The translations under genes were made by a program, and so were the position numbers. A stretch of 58,494 nucleotides of DNA. Origin: an uncultured Pelagibacteraceae bacterium. GTDB taxonomy: Bacteria > Pseudomonadota > Alphaproteobacteria > Pelagibacterales > Pelagibacteraceae. Below the pieces are notes generated by a model that saw nothing but the letters and a program-made list of their open reading frames with translations, made no database searches and had not been told where the DNA came from. Shown piece by piece: positions 18,504 through 28,770 of this stretch. The stretch lies in the NCBI GenBank assembly GCA_905612415.1, contig CAJQRW010000038.1, positions 1 to 58,494 on the forward strand, written 5' to 3'. The first letter of the stretch is position 1. The number at the start of each line of letters is the position of its first letter.

Positions 18504-19412
18504 ATGTCAAATAATTTTTTCCTTAAATTCTGGTATAAACTTTTTAACAAAAACAAATATCAAGAGTTAAAAAATGAAATAAGAACAAAAAATAAATTAA
18601 AATACTATAATTCTAAAATATTTAATCAAATTCTAACAATAGAAAAAAATATTAAACATAAAAAAGAACTTACATTTCTACACTCAGGTCAACTAGGGGA
18701 TTTGGTTTATTCTTTAGCTACTATAAAAGAATTATCTAAAGATCATAAATGTAAACTCTATATTCAAATAAACAAGCCAATGCCTGACGAGTACAATTCT
18801 TTAAAAAAATTTTTCATTAGCAAAAGGTCTGGAGATTTAATATTACCTCTATTAAAAAAACAAAGCTTTCTTGACTCGGTTAATATTTATGATGGAGAAA
18901 AAATTGATATAAATTTAGATTTATTTAGAGAGATACCAATTAATCTTAGTTTTTATTCAACAAGATGGTTCTCCCATCTTGCAGGCATTAACCTTGATGT
19001 TAATGATACTTTTTTATCTACCAAACCCCATAATTCAATAAAAAATAAAATTGTGATACACAGATCTCCGAGATATAGAAACGCTTATATAAATTATGAA
19101 TTTTTAAGAAATAAAGAAAATTTATTATGTATTGGTTTAGAAAAAGAATATCATGAACTAAAAAAAGAAGTAAAAAGCCTAGAATTTCATGATTGTAAAG
19201 ATTTCTTAGAAATGGCTGAGATAATTAAAGCAAGTAAATTTTATATAGGCAATATGTCATTTCAATACATAATAGCTGAAGGGTTAAAAGTTCCAAGACT
19301 TTTAGAAGCTTCTCCTGATTTTCCGATAGTTTTTCCTGTTGGATCTAATGCTTATGATTCTTATCACCAGAATCATTTTGAAAATTTTTTTAATGCTCTT
19401 GAAAAAATTTAG
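18504..19412 (+). CDS. glycosyltransferase family 9-like protein
   Basis: FLHSGQLGDLVYSLATIKEL N-terminal motif; KIVIHRSPRYRN, C-terminal FYIGNMSFQYIIAEGLKVPRL. Confidence 0.5.
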   Translation: MSNNFFLKFWYKLFNKNKYQELKNEIRTKNKLKYYNSKIFNQILTIEKNIKHKKELTFLHSGQLGDLVYSLATIKELSKDHKCKLYIQINKPMPDEYNSLKKFFISKRSGDLILPLLKKQSFLDSVNIYDGEKIDINLDLFREIPINLSFYSTRWFSHLAGINLDVNDTFLSTKPHNSIKNKIVIHRSPRYRNAYINYEFLRNKENLLCIGLEKEYHELKKEVKSLEFHDCKDFLEMAEIIKASKFYIGNMSFQYIIAEGLKVPRLLEASPDFPIVFPVGSNAYDSYHQNHFENFFNALEKI

Positions 19413-19429
19413 CACAGTTTAGAAATATA

Positions 19430-20626
19430 TTATTTTTTAAGTTTCTTAACTATATTTTGTACTGAGATGTAAGGTCTTTTGCTTTTCTTAACAAACTTTT
19501 TTATAAGAAAACTGCTTATATTCCATGGTAAAATAATTAGTGCTTGAAAGTTTTTATACTTTTTTTCATCAACTATTTTGATGGCACTACCAGGTGTATA
19601 CTTGCCAATTTTTAGCTTAGATTTATCTAAAATATAATCAATATGATCAGACGATAAATTGCAAAAATTTAGAAGCGTATTACCCTTCGTGGCCGCTCCT
19701 ATGCCAGCAATTATCTTATTTTCTTTTTTCATTTTATAAATAAATTGGATAATTGTTTTCCTTATGAGGATCATGTTTTTTTCAAATTGATTTACTTTAT
19801 TTAAGCTAATAGTTTTAGTTTTAATTTTTTTAAAGTTATTTTGATTATTTTTGGCGTAAACTCTTAAAGACCCAGACATATAATTAATTTTTTCAATTTT
19901 ATGCACTTCCATTTTATGTTTGTGAAACAATTTTCTTATTGAGTTTTCAGAAAAATAGTTTCTATGTTCGTGATATATAGTATCAAAACCGGCTTTTTTT
20001 ATTAGAGATTCGAGGTCAGGAACCTCTAAAACAATTAATCCATCATATTTTATAACTTCTTTAGCTGCTTTTAAAAAATCAGTTATATTATCTGAGTGAT
20101 TAAAAACATTGGCTCCATAAAAAAGATCTGCTTTAGTAAATTTTTTAACTATTTTTTTTGCTAAGCCTAGACTAAAAAAATCAATAATAGTTGTTACCCC
20201 TTTTTTCTTTGCTAAAATTGAAACATTTTTTGAAGGATCTATTCCAAGAACCTTAGCTTTGGAAAAATTTTTAATCGTATTTAAAAAAGTACCATCATTA
20301 CTCCCAGCCTCTACCACAAAACTATTTTTATTTAATTTTTTTTTAGTGGATAATTTTTTTGCAATTGAATCAAAATGATGTCGCGAAACTGGTGAATTAT
20401 CAGCAGTATATGAATATTTGAATTTTTGATATCTTTCAAAACCTGAAACCTTATTAATTGCAGTAAAATGAAAACAATCACAATAACCAACTTTTAATCT
20501 AAACCTTGGTAGTGCTTTTGCTTCATCTTTTGAATTTAAAAAAGTGTCTGCACAAGGGTGCAACCCAAGATCAATTACTTTTAAAAATTTTTTATGACAA
20601 ATTGCGCAATTATTAATTTTACCCAT
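19430..20626 (-). CDS. class I SAM-dependent methyltransferase (zinc-binding N-terminal, C-methyltransferase type)
   Basis: CAICHKKFLKVIDLGLHPCADTFL...YCDC, VEAGSNDGTFL, AGIGAATKGNTLLNFC. Confidence 0.82.
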   Translation of the reverse strand: MGKINNCAICHKKFLKVIDLGLHPCADTFLNSKDEAKALPRFRLKVGYCDCFHFTAINKVSGFERYQKFKYSYTADNSPVSRHHFDSIAKKLSTKKKLNKNSFVVEAGSNDGTFLNTIKNFSKAKVLGIDPSKNVSILAKKKGVTTIIDFFSLGLAKKIVKKFTKADLFYGANVFNHSDNITDFLKAAKEVIKYDGLIVLEVPDLESLIKKAGFDTIYHEHRNYFSENSIRKLFHKHKMEVHKIEKINYMSGSLRVYAKNNQNNFKKIKTKTISLNKVNQFEKNMILIRKTIIQFIYKMKKENKIIAGIGAATKGNTLLNFCNLSSDHIDYILDKSKLKIGKYTPGSAIKIVDEKKYKNFQALIILPWNISSFLIKKFVKKSKRPYISVQNIVKKLKK

Positions 20627-21464
20627 ACAAATTATTTAATAGATATTTTCTAAGTACGTATAAAGAACTTTGTTTTGAATAAATAGCACTTTTTGAGTTC
20701 TTTTTTATCACATTTATATTTTTTTGCTTAGATTTAAAACTTGGAATAAACACTTTTTTAAATTTAAGTAAAAAGTATTTATTATATAGTTGTATTATTT
20801 TATTTATAGATACTCCATTTGGGTTTCCATAATCTTTAACAAAAGATTTCTTGGTAAAAGCATTTTTTAATAGTATTTTTGAAAATTGATTAATCTCAGA
20901 ATATCCTCTTGTATCTAATTTGCTTCCAAGAAATTCATATTTACTTTTTTTTTCTAAAAACATTATTTTATATAAAAGACAATGAAAATGGTCAGAATAT
21001 GACTTTTGATCCGTATTCACTAAATTATAAGGCCTCCAAATTTGCAGTGTTTCAAATTTTTTTTTATTTTTTAACAAATAGTTTTCAATCTTAATTTTAT
21101 TACCCCCAACATAGTGCTTTTTTAAGTATATAGTCGGTGATGAAATGTAAATTAGTTTTTTAATGTTTATATTTTTGACTACTTTTCGTACCCACAAAAA
21201 TTCTTGATTAAAAATTTTCAAATTCATATTTTTATTTAAATATCGTGGACTTGCTAGAAAAATACAACATTCAATATCTTTATATTTAAATGTTTTAAAA
21301 TTTTTATTTAAATCAAATTTGATCCAGTTATTCTTAAAATAATTTGGTTTGTTCCTCGAAGATAATAAAAATTTTTTATTTTTATAATTCTTAAAAAGAA
21401 CTTGTATGATCGATGACCCTAGTGATCCTGAAGATCCAAATATTATATTAACCATTTTTCGCAA
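20619..21464 (-). CDS. NAD(P)-dependent epimerase/dehydratase-like
   Basis: IIFGSSGSLGSSI nucleotide-binding motif, YISSPTIYLK. Confidence 0.6.
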   Translation of the reverse strand: MRKMVNIIFGSSGSLGSSIIQVLFKNYKNKKFLLSSRNKPNYFKNNWIKFDLNKNFKTFKYKDIECCIFLASPRYLNKNMNLKIFNQEFLWVRKVVKNINIKKLIYISSPTIYLKKHYVGGNKIKIENYLLKNKKKFETLQIWRPYNLVNTDQKSYSDHFHCLLYKIMFLEKKSKYEFLGSKLDTRGYSEINQFSKILLKNAFTKKSFVKDYGNPNGVSINKIIQLYNKYFLLKFKKVFIPSFKSKQKNINVIKKNSKSAIYSKQSSLYVLRKYLLNNLYG

Positions 21465-21601
21465 CTTTATAAATTTTATATTTAATTTGCTAGTGTTTAT
21501 TTAGTTAAAAAATAGTTAACACACAATATTAATTTTACTTAAATCTAAATTAAGTTTGTATTTTACTTCAATAAGAAGTACAAAAACTCAATACAAAATA
21601 T

Positions 21602-22726
21602 ATGATCACATGGTATAGAAGAAAGAGTTTTTTATCTAAACTAAAAGACGCTTATCTTAAAAGCTTTAATTTATCAAAATTTTGGTCTAATTTAAAAATC
21701 AATAAAATTGATAATGAACTTAAAGAAATCGTAGACAAGTATTTAGCTAGTGAAAGTTTGAAATTTTCTTCTAAATATTGGAATAAATTAAGTATCCATG
21801 CTCTTCGTCAGATTAATGATTTGGGAGTTGAAAAATTTCATACTACGATTTCAAGTCACTACTTCGCTTTTAAGACTATTGATGATGCTTTTATTAAAGG
21901 ATTATTTGATTTTTTAAAGGAAAATAAAATTGAAAATCTTAATATTAATGATCTTATTTTTAAACACGAGGGTTTTAATATCACTCAATCTATAAATTAT
22001 AATTTGATTACCTATTTACTTTATCAATATTTAAAAAAGAATAACTATTCAGATGATCTAAAAACTTTAGAGTCAAATAATTTTATGTTCGAAAGTGCAC
22101 CAATTTTAAAAGTTGATAACTTACGTTTAGTTCAAGATAAATTACACTCTCTTATTGAGTGTAATGAAATTAAAAAAATTATTGAAGATCAAAATGTAAA
22201 ATTAAACTATTTAGAAATAGGTGCTGGGAGCGGAAGAACAACCGAAACAATAATAAAATTAGATAACCGTATTAATAAGTATGTAATTGCAGATTTGCCG
22301 CCAGCTCTTTATGTAAATTATATGAGAGTAAAAAGTACTTTTAAAAATCTTAATGTCAAAATCTGCATAAATGCAAATTCAAATGAAAAACTAAGTAAAC
22401 TTATTGATGAAAATGATATTTTGTTTATTTTTCCTCACCAAATAAAATATTTTAATAATAATTTTTTTGATATTACTTTAGCTATTGACTGCCTACATGA
22501 AATGGAAAAAAAGATTATTAAGAGATACATGGATTTATTTAATTTAAAATCAAAATATTTATATTATAAAGTTTGGGATGAAACTTACGTACCTCATTGT
22601 TTTAACAATTATCTTAATGCTAATAGCAGGGAAGATTACTTTATTAGATCTAATTGGAAGCAAATTTTTTGCAAAAGAAGTATTTGCCCAAACAATTATA
22701 TAGAGCAAGCTTATAAAATTAAATAA
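21602..22726 (+). CDS. putative sugar O-methyltransferase
   Basis: YLEIGAGSGRTTETIIKL, IADLPPALYVNYMRVK, ITLAIDCLHEMEKK. Confidence 0.7.
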   Translation: MITWYRRKSFLSKLKDAYLKSFNLSKFWSNLKINKIDNELKEIVDKYLASESLKFSSKYWNKLSIHALRQINDLGVEKFHTTISSHYFAFKTIDDAFIKGLFDFLKENKIENLNINDLIFKHEGFNITQSINYNLITYLLYQYLKKNNYSDDLKTLESNNFMFESAPILKVDNLRLVQDKLHSLIECNEIKKIIEDQNVKLNYLEIGAGSGRTTETIIKLDNRINKYVIADLPPALYVNYMRVKSTFKNLNVKICINANSNEKLSKLIDENDILFIFPHQIKYFNNNFFDITLAIDCLHEMEKKIIKRYMDLFNLKSKYLYYKVWDETYVPHCFNNYLNANSREDYFIRSNWKQIFCKRSICPNNYIEQAYKIK

Positions 22727-22834
22727 TAAAGATTAAAAGTAATTAAATTAACAGTTACTCGCACTAGTGTTGTTAAGTTAAATTATTGATTGCTTCAAAA
22801 ATAAAAAGTATTATGTATAATCTTATTTCCATAT

Positions 22835-22911
22835 GGCGGGGTAGCTCAGTTGGTTAGAGCGCAGGACTCATAAGCCTGAGGTCAGTGGTTCGATTCCACT
22901 TCCCGCTACCA
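22835..22911 (+). tRNA. tRNA-Met (CAT anticodon)
   Basis: ggcggggtagctcagttggttagagcgcaggactCATaagcctgaggtcagtggttcgattccacttcccgctacca: acceptor, D, anticodon and T arms fold; CCA encoded. Confidence 0.93.
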
Positions 22912-22924
22912 TTTTGGTATTATA

Positions 22925-24052
22925 ATGATTAAAAAAAATTTACAAAAAATATTTAAATTTATTTCATATGGTTTATTTTTTAAAATATATGGAAAAATTG
23001 AAAATTCTATAAACCATAATGCTGACAGTCGAATTATAGTTAAACAAATCAATTTTGATAATAGTTTAAGCTATAATGTTTATAGTATTGAAGGAGGTCG
23101 ACTTTATACAGATAGAGTGCATGATACAGCAGTATTAATTGATAATAATATAATTGATAAACCTTCTTTTCAATTCAGATATACAAAAAATTCTGAGATA
23201 TATAATTCTAATGTAAAAAATAATATTGTTTTTAAAAAAGGGACCCCAAGAAAATTAAAAACATTAAATGGTTCTGTTTTATCCCTATTAACCGGAGGTG
23301 GAGGTAATAATAATTATTGGCATTGGCTATTTGATGTTTTGCCAAGATTGTATTTATGTAACCAAATGATTGATTTGAAAGACATTAATTTTTTTCTAAT
23401 TCCTGATGATATAAAAAGGTTTCAAAAAGAGACTTTGGATTGTTTGAGCATTCCTAAGCATAAGAGACTTTCAAGTAGAATTTATAGACATATAAAAGCA
23501 ACAAAATTATTAACAACTGATCACCCGGTTGTTATTAGTGGAAACGCAAGTAAAGATATCATGAGAATGCCAGTTTGGATCTCACAATGGTTAAAGGATC
23601 AATTTATTAAAAAAAAAAATTTCAAGAAAAATAAAAATATGTCTAGGATTTATATTGATAGAAGTCTACAAAACTCAACAGATTCGCCTCAAAGATTAAT
23701 AGAAAATGAAGATGAAGTAAAAAAGTATTTAGTTAGCAAAAATTTTGTATCAGTGAAACTTCATGACTTAGAATTTATGGAACAGGTTAAACTATTTAAT
23801 AATGCTGAATTTATTGTTGGTTTACATGGTGGTGGTTTTGCCAATTTATCATTTTGCAAACCAGGCACTAAAGTTATAGAAATGAAAAGTATTACCTCAG
23901 GTGATCCAATAAAAAATTTATCTCAAATAAATAAACTAATTTATTATTCTATATCAGTTGATTCTAGTGAGATAAAAAAATTTGAATATCCTAACCAGCA
24001 AGGAAGTATTAAAATAGAAATTAACCAACTAGCCAAAATAATAGAAAGTTAA
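22925..24052 (+). CDS. glycosyltransferase family 61-like protein
   Basis: GGGNNNYWHWLFDVLPRLYL and FIVGLHGGGFANLSFCKPGTKVIEM. Confidence 0.8.
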   Translation: MIKKNLQKIFKFISYGLFFKIYGKIENSINHNADSRIIVKQINFDNSLSYNVYSIEGGRLYTDRVHDTAVLIDNNIIDKPSFQFRYTKNSEIYNSNVKNNIVFKKGTPRKLKTLNGSVLSLLTGGGGNNNYWHWLFDVLPRLYLCNQMIDLKDINFFLIPDDIKRFQKETLDCLSIPKHKRLSSRIYRHIKATKLLTTDHPVVISGNASKDIMRMPVWISQWLKDQFIKKKNFKKNKNMSRIYIDRSLQNSTDSPQRLIENEDEVKKYLVSKNFVSVKLHDLEFMEQVKLFNNAEFIVGLHGGGFANLSFCKPGTKVIEMKSITSGDPIKNLSQINKLIYYSISVDSSEIKKFEYPNQQGSIKIEINQLAKIIES

Positions 24053-24053
24053 A

Positions 24054-24881
24054 ATGAAAAATTTAGAAATGTTTTGTATAACACTAGAACCTAATCATTA
24101 TGACTTTATAAAAAGCTTGGGTTATAATCCTGTGGGACTAGGAGAGAAAAATTTTAACCATCATTGGTTTACTGACAAAAATGGTATTAATATTTCAAAA
24201 AAAAATAAAAACTACGGTGAATATACTTTTCATTATTGGTTATGGAAAAATCATTTAGAAAAACTTAATGATGGTTGGATTGGTTTTTGCCAGTATAGAA
24301 AGTTCTGGTCTCTAGACGAAACTAAACAAGAAAAAATAAATTTTAAAACATTAAAAGATAAAGTATTAAAGGAAATACCAAATAGTTTTAATAAATACGA
24401 TTCAATTCTTATAAAACCAATGTATATAAATCAATGGAAACCAATGAAGTTTTTAAAAAAAGGTTTATCTATTGTGTTAAAAAAACCAATAGTACTTTTT
24501 AATAAAGATAAAAGAAATTTAAAATTTCATTTCGACCTGATGCATGGATACAACAATCTTAACAAAGCAATAGATTTTCTTGATGCAAACAATAAAGAAG
24601 ATTTTAGAAAATTTGTTAATAAAAATGTTTCTTTTAATCCACAAAATATGTTTATCTGCAAGTCTAGGTCTGTATTAAAAAATTATTATGAAGATTTATT
24701 TCCTTGGCTTGAAAAGTGTGAAAAATTATTTGGGTTTGAAAATTTAAAAGGATTTGGAAAAATCAGAATATACGGTTTTCTTGCTGAAAGATTCATGTCC
24801 TACTGGTTTCAAAAAAATACAAAATATAAGGAAATTTCCATGATTTTTTACGATGTGCGTAATGATTTAAATAAGTTTTAA
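24054..24881 (+). CDS. DUF4422-like putative glycosyltransferase
   Basis: NYGEYTFHYWLWKNHLEKLNDGWIGFCQYRKFW pattern, RIYGFLAERFMSYWF. Confidence 0.5.
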   Translation: MKNLEMFCITLEPNHYDFIKSLGYNPVGLGEKNFNHHWFTDKNGINISKKNKNYGEYTFHYWLWKNHLEKLNDGWIGFCQYRKFWSLDETKQEKINFKTLKDKVLKEIPNSFNKYDSILIKPMYINQWKPMKFLKKGLSIVLKKPIVLFNKDKRNLKFHFDLMHGYNNLNKAIDFLDANNKEDFRKFVNKNVSFNPQNMFICKSRSVLKNYYEDLFPWLEKCEKLFGFENLKGFGKIRIYGFLAERFMSYWFQKNTKYKEISMIFYDVRNDLNKF

Positions 24882-25759
24882 GAATTATTTTTCTTTATAA
24901 AATTTAATAAGTATCGTGAATAATCACATTTTCCATAAAATTTAACAGCATTCAAAACTTCTTTTTTTTTAATCCATTTATTATTAAATGCTATCTCTTC
25001 TAAGCAAGCAATTTTAAGACCCTGTCTATTTTCTAATGCCGCAACAAAGGCTGAGGTTTCATAGAAATCTTTTATTGACCCAGCATCAAGCCAAGCTCCT
25101 CCACGTCCCAAAAATTTACATGATAGAGATTTATTTCTTTTATAAATATTTAGCAAATCAACAATTTCAAGTTCATTTCTTTTTGAAGGTTTTAATGTTT
25201 CAAAATAATTAACAACTTTATTATCAAAAAAATATAAACCTGTAATAGCAAGATTAGAAATATTTTTTTTAGGTTTTTCAATAATTTTAATTATTTTATT
25301 TTTTTTATTTATGCAAGCTACACCATAAGATGAAGGATTATTTACTGGATGCAATATTACAGTTGCGCCTGATTTAAGTTTAACACATTTCTTTAATTGT
25401 TCAGTTAAACTTTGTCCATAAAAAAAATTATCCCCTAAAATTAAAGCTACGTTATCATTGCCAATAAAACTTTTTCCAATATTAAATGCATCAGGCAAAC
25501 CCTTGGGATAATTTTGTTCAGCAAAAGAAATCTTAATACCTAAGTTATTTCCATTTGGTAAAACTTTTTTAAATTGGTTTAGTTGACCTTTGTTTACTAT
25601 AATTAATATATCTCTTATCCCCGCTAGCATTAAAACAGATAATGGGTAATAAATTAAAGGTTTATCGTAAATCGGCAACAATTGCTTATTTACAGCTTTC
25701 GTAACAGGACTCATCCGTGTTCCTAACCCACCTGCTAAGATAATACCTTTTTTAATCAT
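24878..25759 (-). CDS. rfbA: glucose-1-phosphate thymidylyltransferase
   Basis: KGIILAGGLGTRMSPVTKAVNKQLLPIYDKPLIYYPLSVLMLAGI, GRGGAWLDAGS. Confidence 0.96.
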   Translation of the reverse strand: MIKKGIILAGGLGTRMSPVTKAVNKQLLPIYDKPLIYYPLSVLMLAGIRDILIIVNKGQLNQFKKVLPNGNNLGIKISFAEQNYPKGLPDAFNIGKSFIGNDNVALILGDNFFYGQSLTEQLKKCVKLKSGATVILHPVNNPSSYGVACINKKNKIIKIIEKPKKNISNLAITGLYFFDNKVVNYFETLKPSKRNELEIVDLLNIYKRNKSLSCKFLGRGGAWLDAGSIKDFYETSAFVAALENRQGLKIACLEEIAFNNKWIKKKEVLNAVKFYGKCDYSRYLLNFIKKNNS

Positions 25760-26787
25760 ATTTTTAATCCTAATCTTCCAGTGTAAAGTTTTTTTGAAAC
25801 ACTTTTAAAAAAAACTTTATTTTTAGTATACCAATCAAAAGTTTGTGACAATCCTTCCTCTAAAGATATTCTAGCTTTCCATTTAACAGTTTTTAAAATT
25901 TTACTATTATTGAGTGCGTATCTAAAGTCATGTCCTGGCCTATCTTTTACAAATTTAATTTTTGTATTTTTGCCAATTTTAATAGATTTTTTTTTTGCAA
26001 TAAATAATATTTTTTTTGTAATATTAATATTTGTTAAATTTTGATTTGAACCAACATTATAACTTTCACCTATTTTACCTTTATTAAATAACTTTAATAA
26101 TGCTTCACAATGATCAAACACATGTATCCATTCCCTTGAATTTTTACCTAAACCATATATCGGTAGAGGTTGATTATTTAATATATTGTAAATCAATTTT
26201 GGTATTAATTTTTCAGGAAATTGATTTGGGCCATAATTATTACAGCAGTTAGATATAACTGCAGGTAATTTATAAGTTCTCATATAAGCTCTTACCAAGT
26301 GATCTGCGCTAGCTTTAGAAGCTGAATAGGGAGAGCTAGGAATGTAGGAGGATTCTTCTACCGATCTTGTTCCTTTTTTAATATCACCATAAACTTCATC
26401 AGTAGAAATATGAATTAATTTAATTTTCTTAGAACTTGTTTTAATATATTTTTTTAAAGCTTCAAGAAGATTAAAAACTCCCAAAATATTACTACTAATA
26501 AAATTTTTTGGATTTTCTATAGATCTATCTACATGCGTTTCTGCAGCTAGATTAAAAACTCCATCAGGTTTGTATTTTTTTAATATATGTATTATTTTAT
26601 CTTTATTATTTATGTCACATTTGTAAAACTTATAATTTTTATCTTTAGCTAACTTTTTCAAATTGTATGGATTTGCTGAATAGCTTAATTTGTCTATATT
26701 TATGACAAAGCATTTTTTCTTTAGTAAGTATTTCACTAAGTTGCTTCCTATAAAACCAGATCCACCTGTCACAATAAATTTTTTCAT
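25756..26787 (-). CDS. rfbB: dTDP-glucose 4,6-dehydratase
   Basis: VTGGSGFIGSNLV, NLAAETHVDRSI, HISTDEVYGD, SPYSASKASADHLV, NNYGPNQFPEKLIP. Confidence 0.95.
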   Translation of the reverse strand: MKKFIVTGGSGFIGSNLVKYLLKKKCFVINIDKLSYSANPYNLKKLAKDKNYKFYKCDINNKDKIIHILKKYKPDGVFNLAAETHVDRSIENPKNFISSNILGVFNLLEALKKYIKTSSKKIKLIHISTDEVYGDIKKGTRSVEESSYIPSSPYSASKASADHLVRAYMRTYKLPAVISNCCNNYGPNQFPEKLIPKLIYNILNNQPLPIYGLGKNSREWIHVFDHCEALLKLFNKGKIGESYNVGSNQNLTNINITKKILFIAKKKSIKIGKNTKIKFVKDRPGHDFRYALNNSKILKTVKWKARISLEEGLSQTFDWYTKNKVFFKSVSKKLYTGRLGLKI

Positions 26788-26868
26788 ATTCTAATTTAAA
26801 AAAAAGGTCCTATCTAATAAATTTAAGTGTTAAGATATTAAGATTATAAAATTAATAATGTTTAAATA

Positions 26869-27714
26869 ATGTCAATTAAAGATATAACCATAGTAATAGC
26901 ATCATTTAGAAGCAAAACAAAAATTAAGAAATGCTTAAATTCAATTGACAAAAATTGCCATGTAATTAATGTTGAAAATTCTAATGATCTTGATTTTAAG
27001 AGAGATATTGAGGAAGAATTCCCGAATGTTAAATGCATACTGACAGGAGAAAACCTAGGATATGGAAGAGCTAACAATATTGGAATCAAAGAAATCAAAA
27101 CTAAATATGCTTTAATAATTAATCCTGATACTGAATTATATCCTGAGACTCTTGAAGCTTTTTCACTTTCAGCTCAACAATATCCTGATTTTGCTATTAT
27201 AGGTCCAAATGTTATATACGCAGAAACTAAAACTAAAACTAATTATTCTAAACAACCTAAAATTCATAAAGCAGAAAATGTAAAGGGGTTTGCTATGTTT
27301 TTAAACTTATATGAATTTAAAAACATAGGTTTTTTTGATGAAAAATTTTTCATTTATCTTGAGGAAATCGATTTATGCAAAAGAATAATTAGTAACAATA
27401 AAAAAATTTATTGGGATTCAAATATTCCCATTTTTCATCAAGGAGGTCAATCTCATGATAATTCTATAAATTATGAGATGGAACTTTCAAGAAATTGGCA
27501 TTGGATGTGGTCAACTTTTTATTATAATAAAAAGTATAAAGGTTTTTTGCTTTCTTTTTTAATAATTTTTCCAAAAATGTTGTCAGCCATAACAAAAATT
27601 TTAATTTACTTCTTATTATTGAACAATAATAAAAAAAAAATATATTGCCAAAGGCTTTCTGGCATATTTAATGCAATAATAGGAAAAGATTCTTGGTATC
27701 GTCCAAAAGTTTAA
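26869..27714 (+). CDS. glycosyltransferase family 2 (paralog of 748..1617)
   Basis: VIASFRSK, ENLGYGRANNIGIK, NPDTELYP, FIYLEEIDLCKR; shared RNWHxxWSxFYYxKK C-terminal motif with 748..1617. Confidence 0.85.
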   Translation: MSIKDITIVIASFRSKTKIKKCLNSIDKNCHVINVENSNDLDFKRDIEEEFPNVKCILTGENLGYGRANNIGIKEIKTKYALIINPDTELYPETLEAFSLSAQQYPDFAIIGPNVIYAETKTKTNYSKQPKIHKAENVKGFAMFLNLYEFKNIGFFDEKFFIYLEEIDLCKRIISNNKKIYWDSNIPIFHQGGQSHDNSINYEMELSRNWHWMWSTFYYNKKYKGFLLSFLIIFPKMLSAITKILIYFLLLNNNKKKIYCQRLSGIFNAIIGKDSWYRPKV

Positions 27715-27753
27715 TTATTGATTTATAGCAATTAAAAATATACAAAACTTCAA

Positions 27754-28770
27754 ATGACAAAATCTATTAAAAAAATTTTAGTTACGGGAGTGGCTGGTTT
27801 TTTAGGTTCACATTTAGCTGAAAAATTATCTGAACTAAAATATGAAGTAGTAGGCGTAGATAATATGCTTGGTGGATATAAAGATAATATACCTAAAAAT
27901 ATTGATTTTCATAATTTGGATTGTTGTGATTTAAATAAAATGAATAAAATAATGAAAGATGTTGATGTCGTCTATCATTGCGCTGCTACTGCTCATGAAG
28001 GCTTATCAGTTTTTTCCCCTGTTGAAATTACAAAAAATAATTATATGGCTTCAGTATCTGTTTTTACTTCTGCTGTTGTTAATAAAGTAAAAAGAATAAT
28101 ATTTTGTTCTTCTATGGCGCGATATGGAGATCAACAAACACCATTTACAGAAGACATGATTCCTAAACCGATTGATCCATATGCTATTTCCAAAGTTGCT
28201 GCTGAAAGTGTTTTAATAAATCTTTGTGACTTAAATAATATTGAATGGGTAATAGCTGTTCCACATAATATAATAGGACCTAGACAGAAATATGATGACC
28301 CTTTTAGAAATGTTGTTTCAATAATGCTAAATAGGATGATGCAAAAAAAAGCACCTTTGATTTATGGTGATGGAAACCAAAAGAGATGTTTTTCTTATAT
28401 CGATGATTGTATTAGTTGTTTATTACCAATGCTAGATCAAAAAAATTTACATAAGCAGGTTATAAATATTGGTCCAGATGAAGAATTTGTTACAATTAAT
28501 GAAGTTTCTGAAATATGTTCAAATATTACAGGTAGTAATTTAAAGCCTATACATAAAAAAGATAGACCCAGGGAAGTTAAGCATGCAACATGTTCTGCAG
28601 ATAAGGCAAGAAAATTACTAAACTATAAAACAACAGTAGATTTAAAAAGCGGGATTACAAAAACCTACGAATATATAAAAAAAAGAGGGAGCAAACCTTT
28701 CGAATATTATATAAATATAGAGATTAACAACGAACTTACACCAGAAGTTTGGACTAAAAAGGAACTTTAA
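27754..28770 (+). CDS. NAD-dependent epimerase/dehydratase (UDP-sugar 4-epimerase-like)
   Basis: VTGVAGFLGSHLAEKL, HCAATAHEG, DPYAISKVAAESV, HNIIGPRQKYDDPFRNV. Confidence 0.85.
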   Translation: MTKSIKKILVTGVAGFLGSHLAEKLSELKYEVVGVDNMLGGYKDNIPKNIDFHNLDCCDLNKMNKIMKDVDVVYHCAATAHEGLSVFSPVEITKNNYMASVSVFTSAVVNKVKRIIFCSSMARYGDQQTPFTEDMIPKPIDPYAISKVAAESVLINLCDLNNIEWVIAVPHNIIGPRQKYDDPFRNVVSIMLNRMMQKKAPLIYGDGNQKRCFSYIDDCISCLLPMLDQKNLHKQVINIGPDEEFVTINEVSEICSNITGSNLKPIHKKDRPREVKHATCSADKARKLLNYKTTVDLKSGITKTYEYIKKRGSKPFEYYINIEINNELTPEVWTKKEL

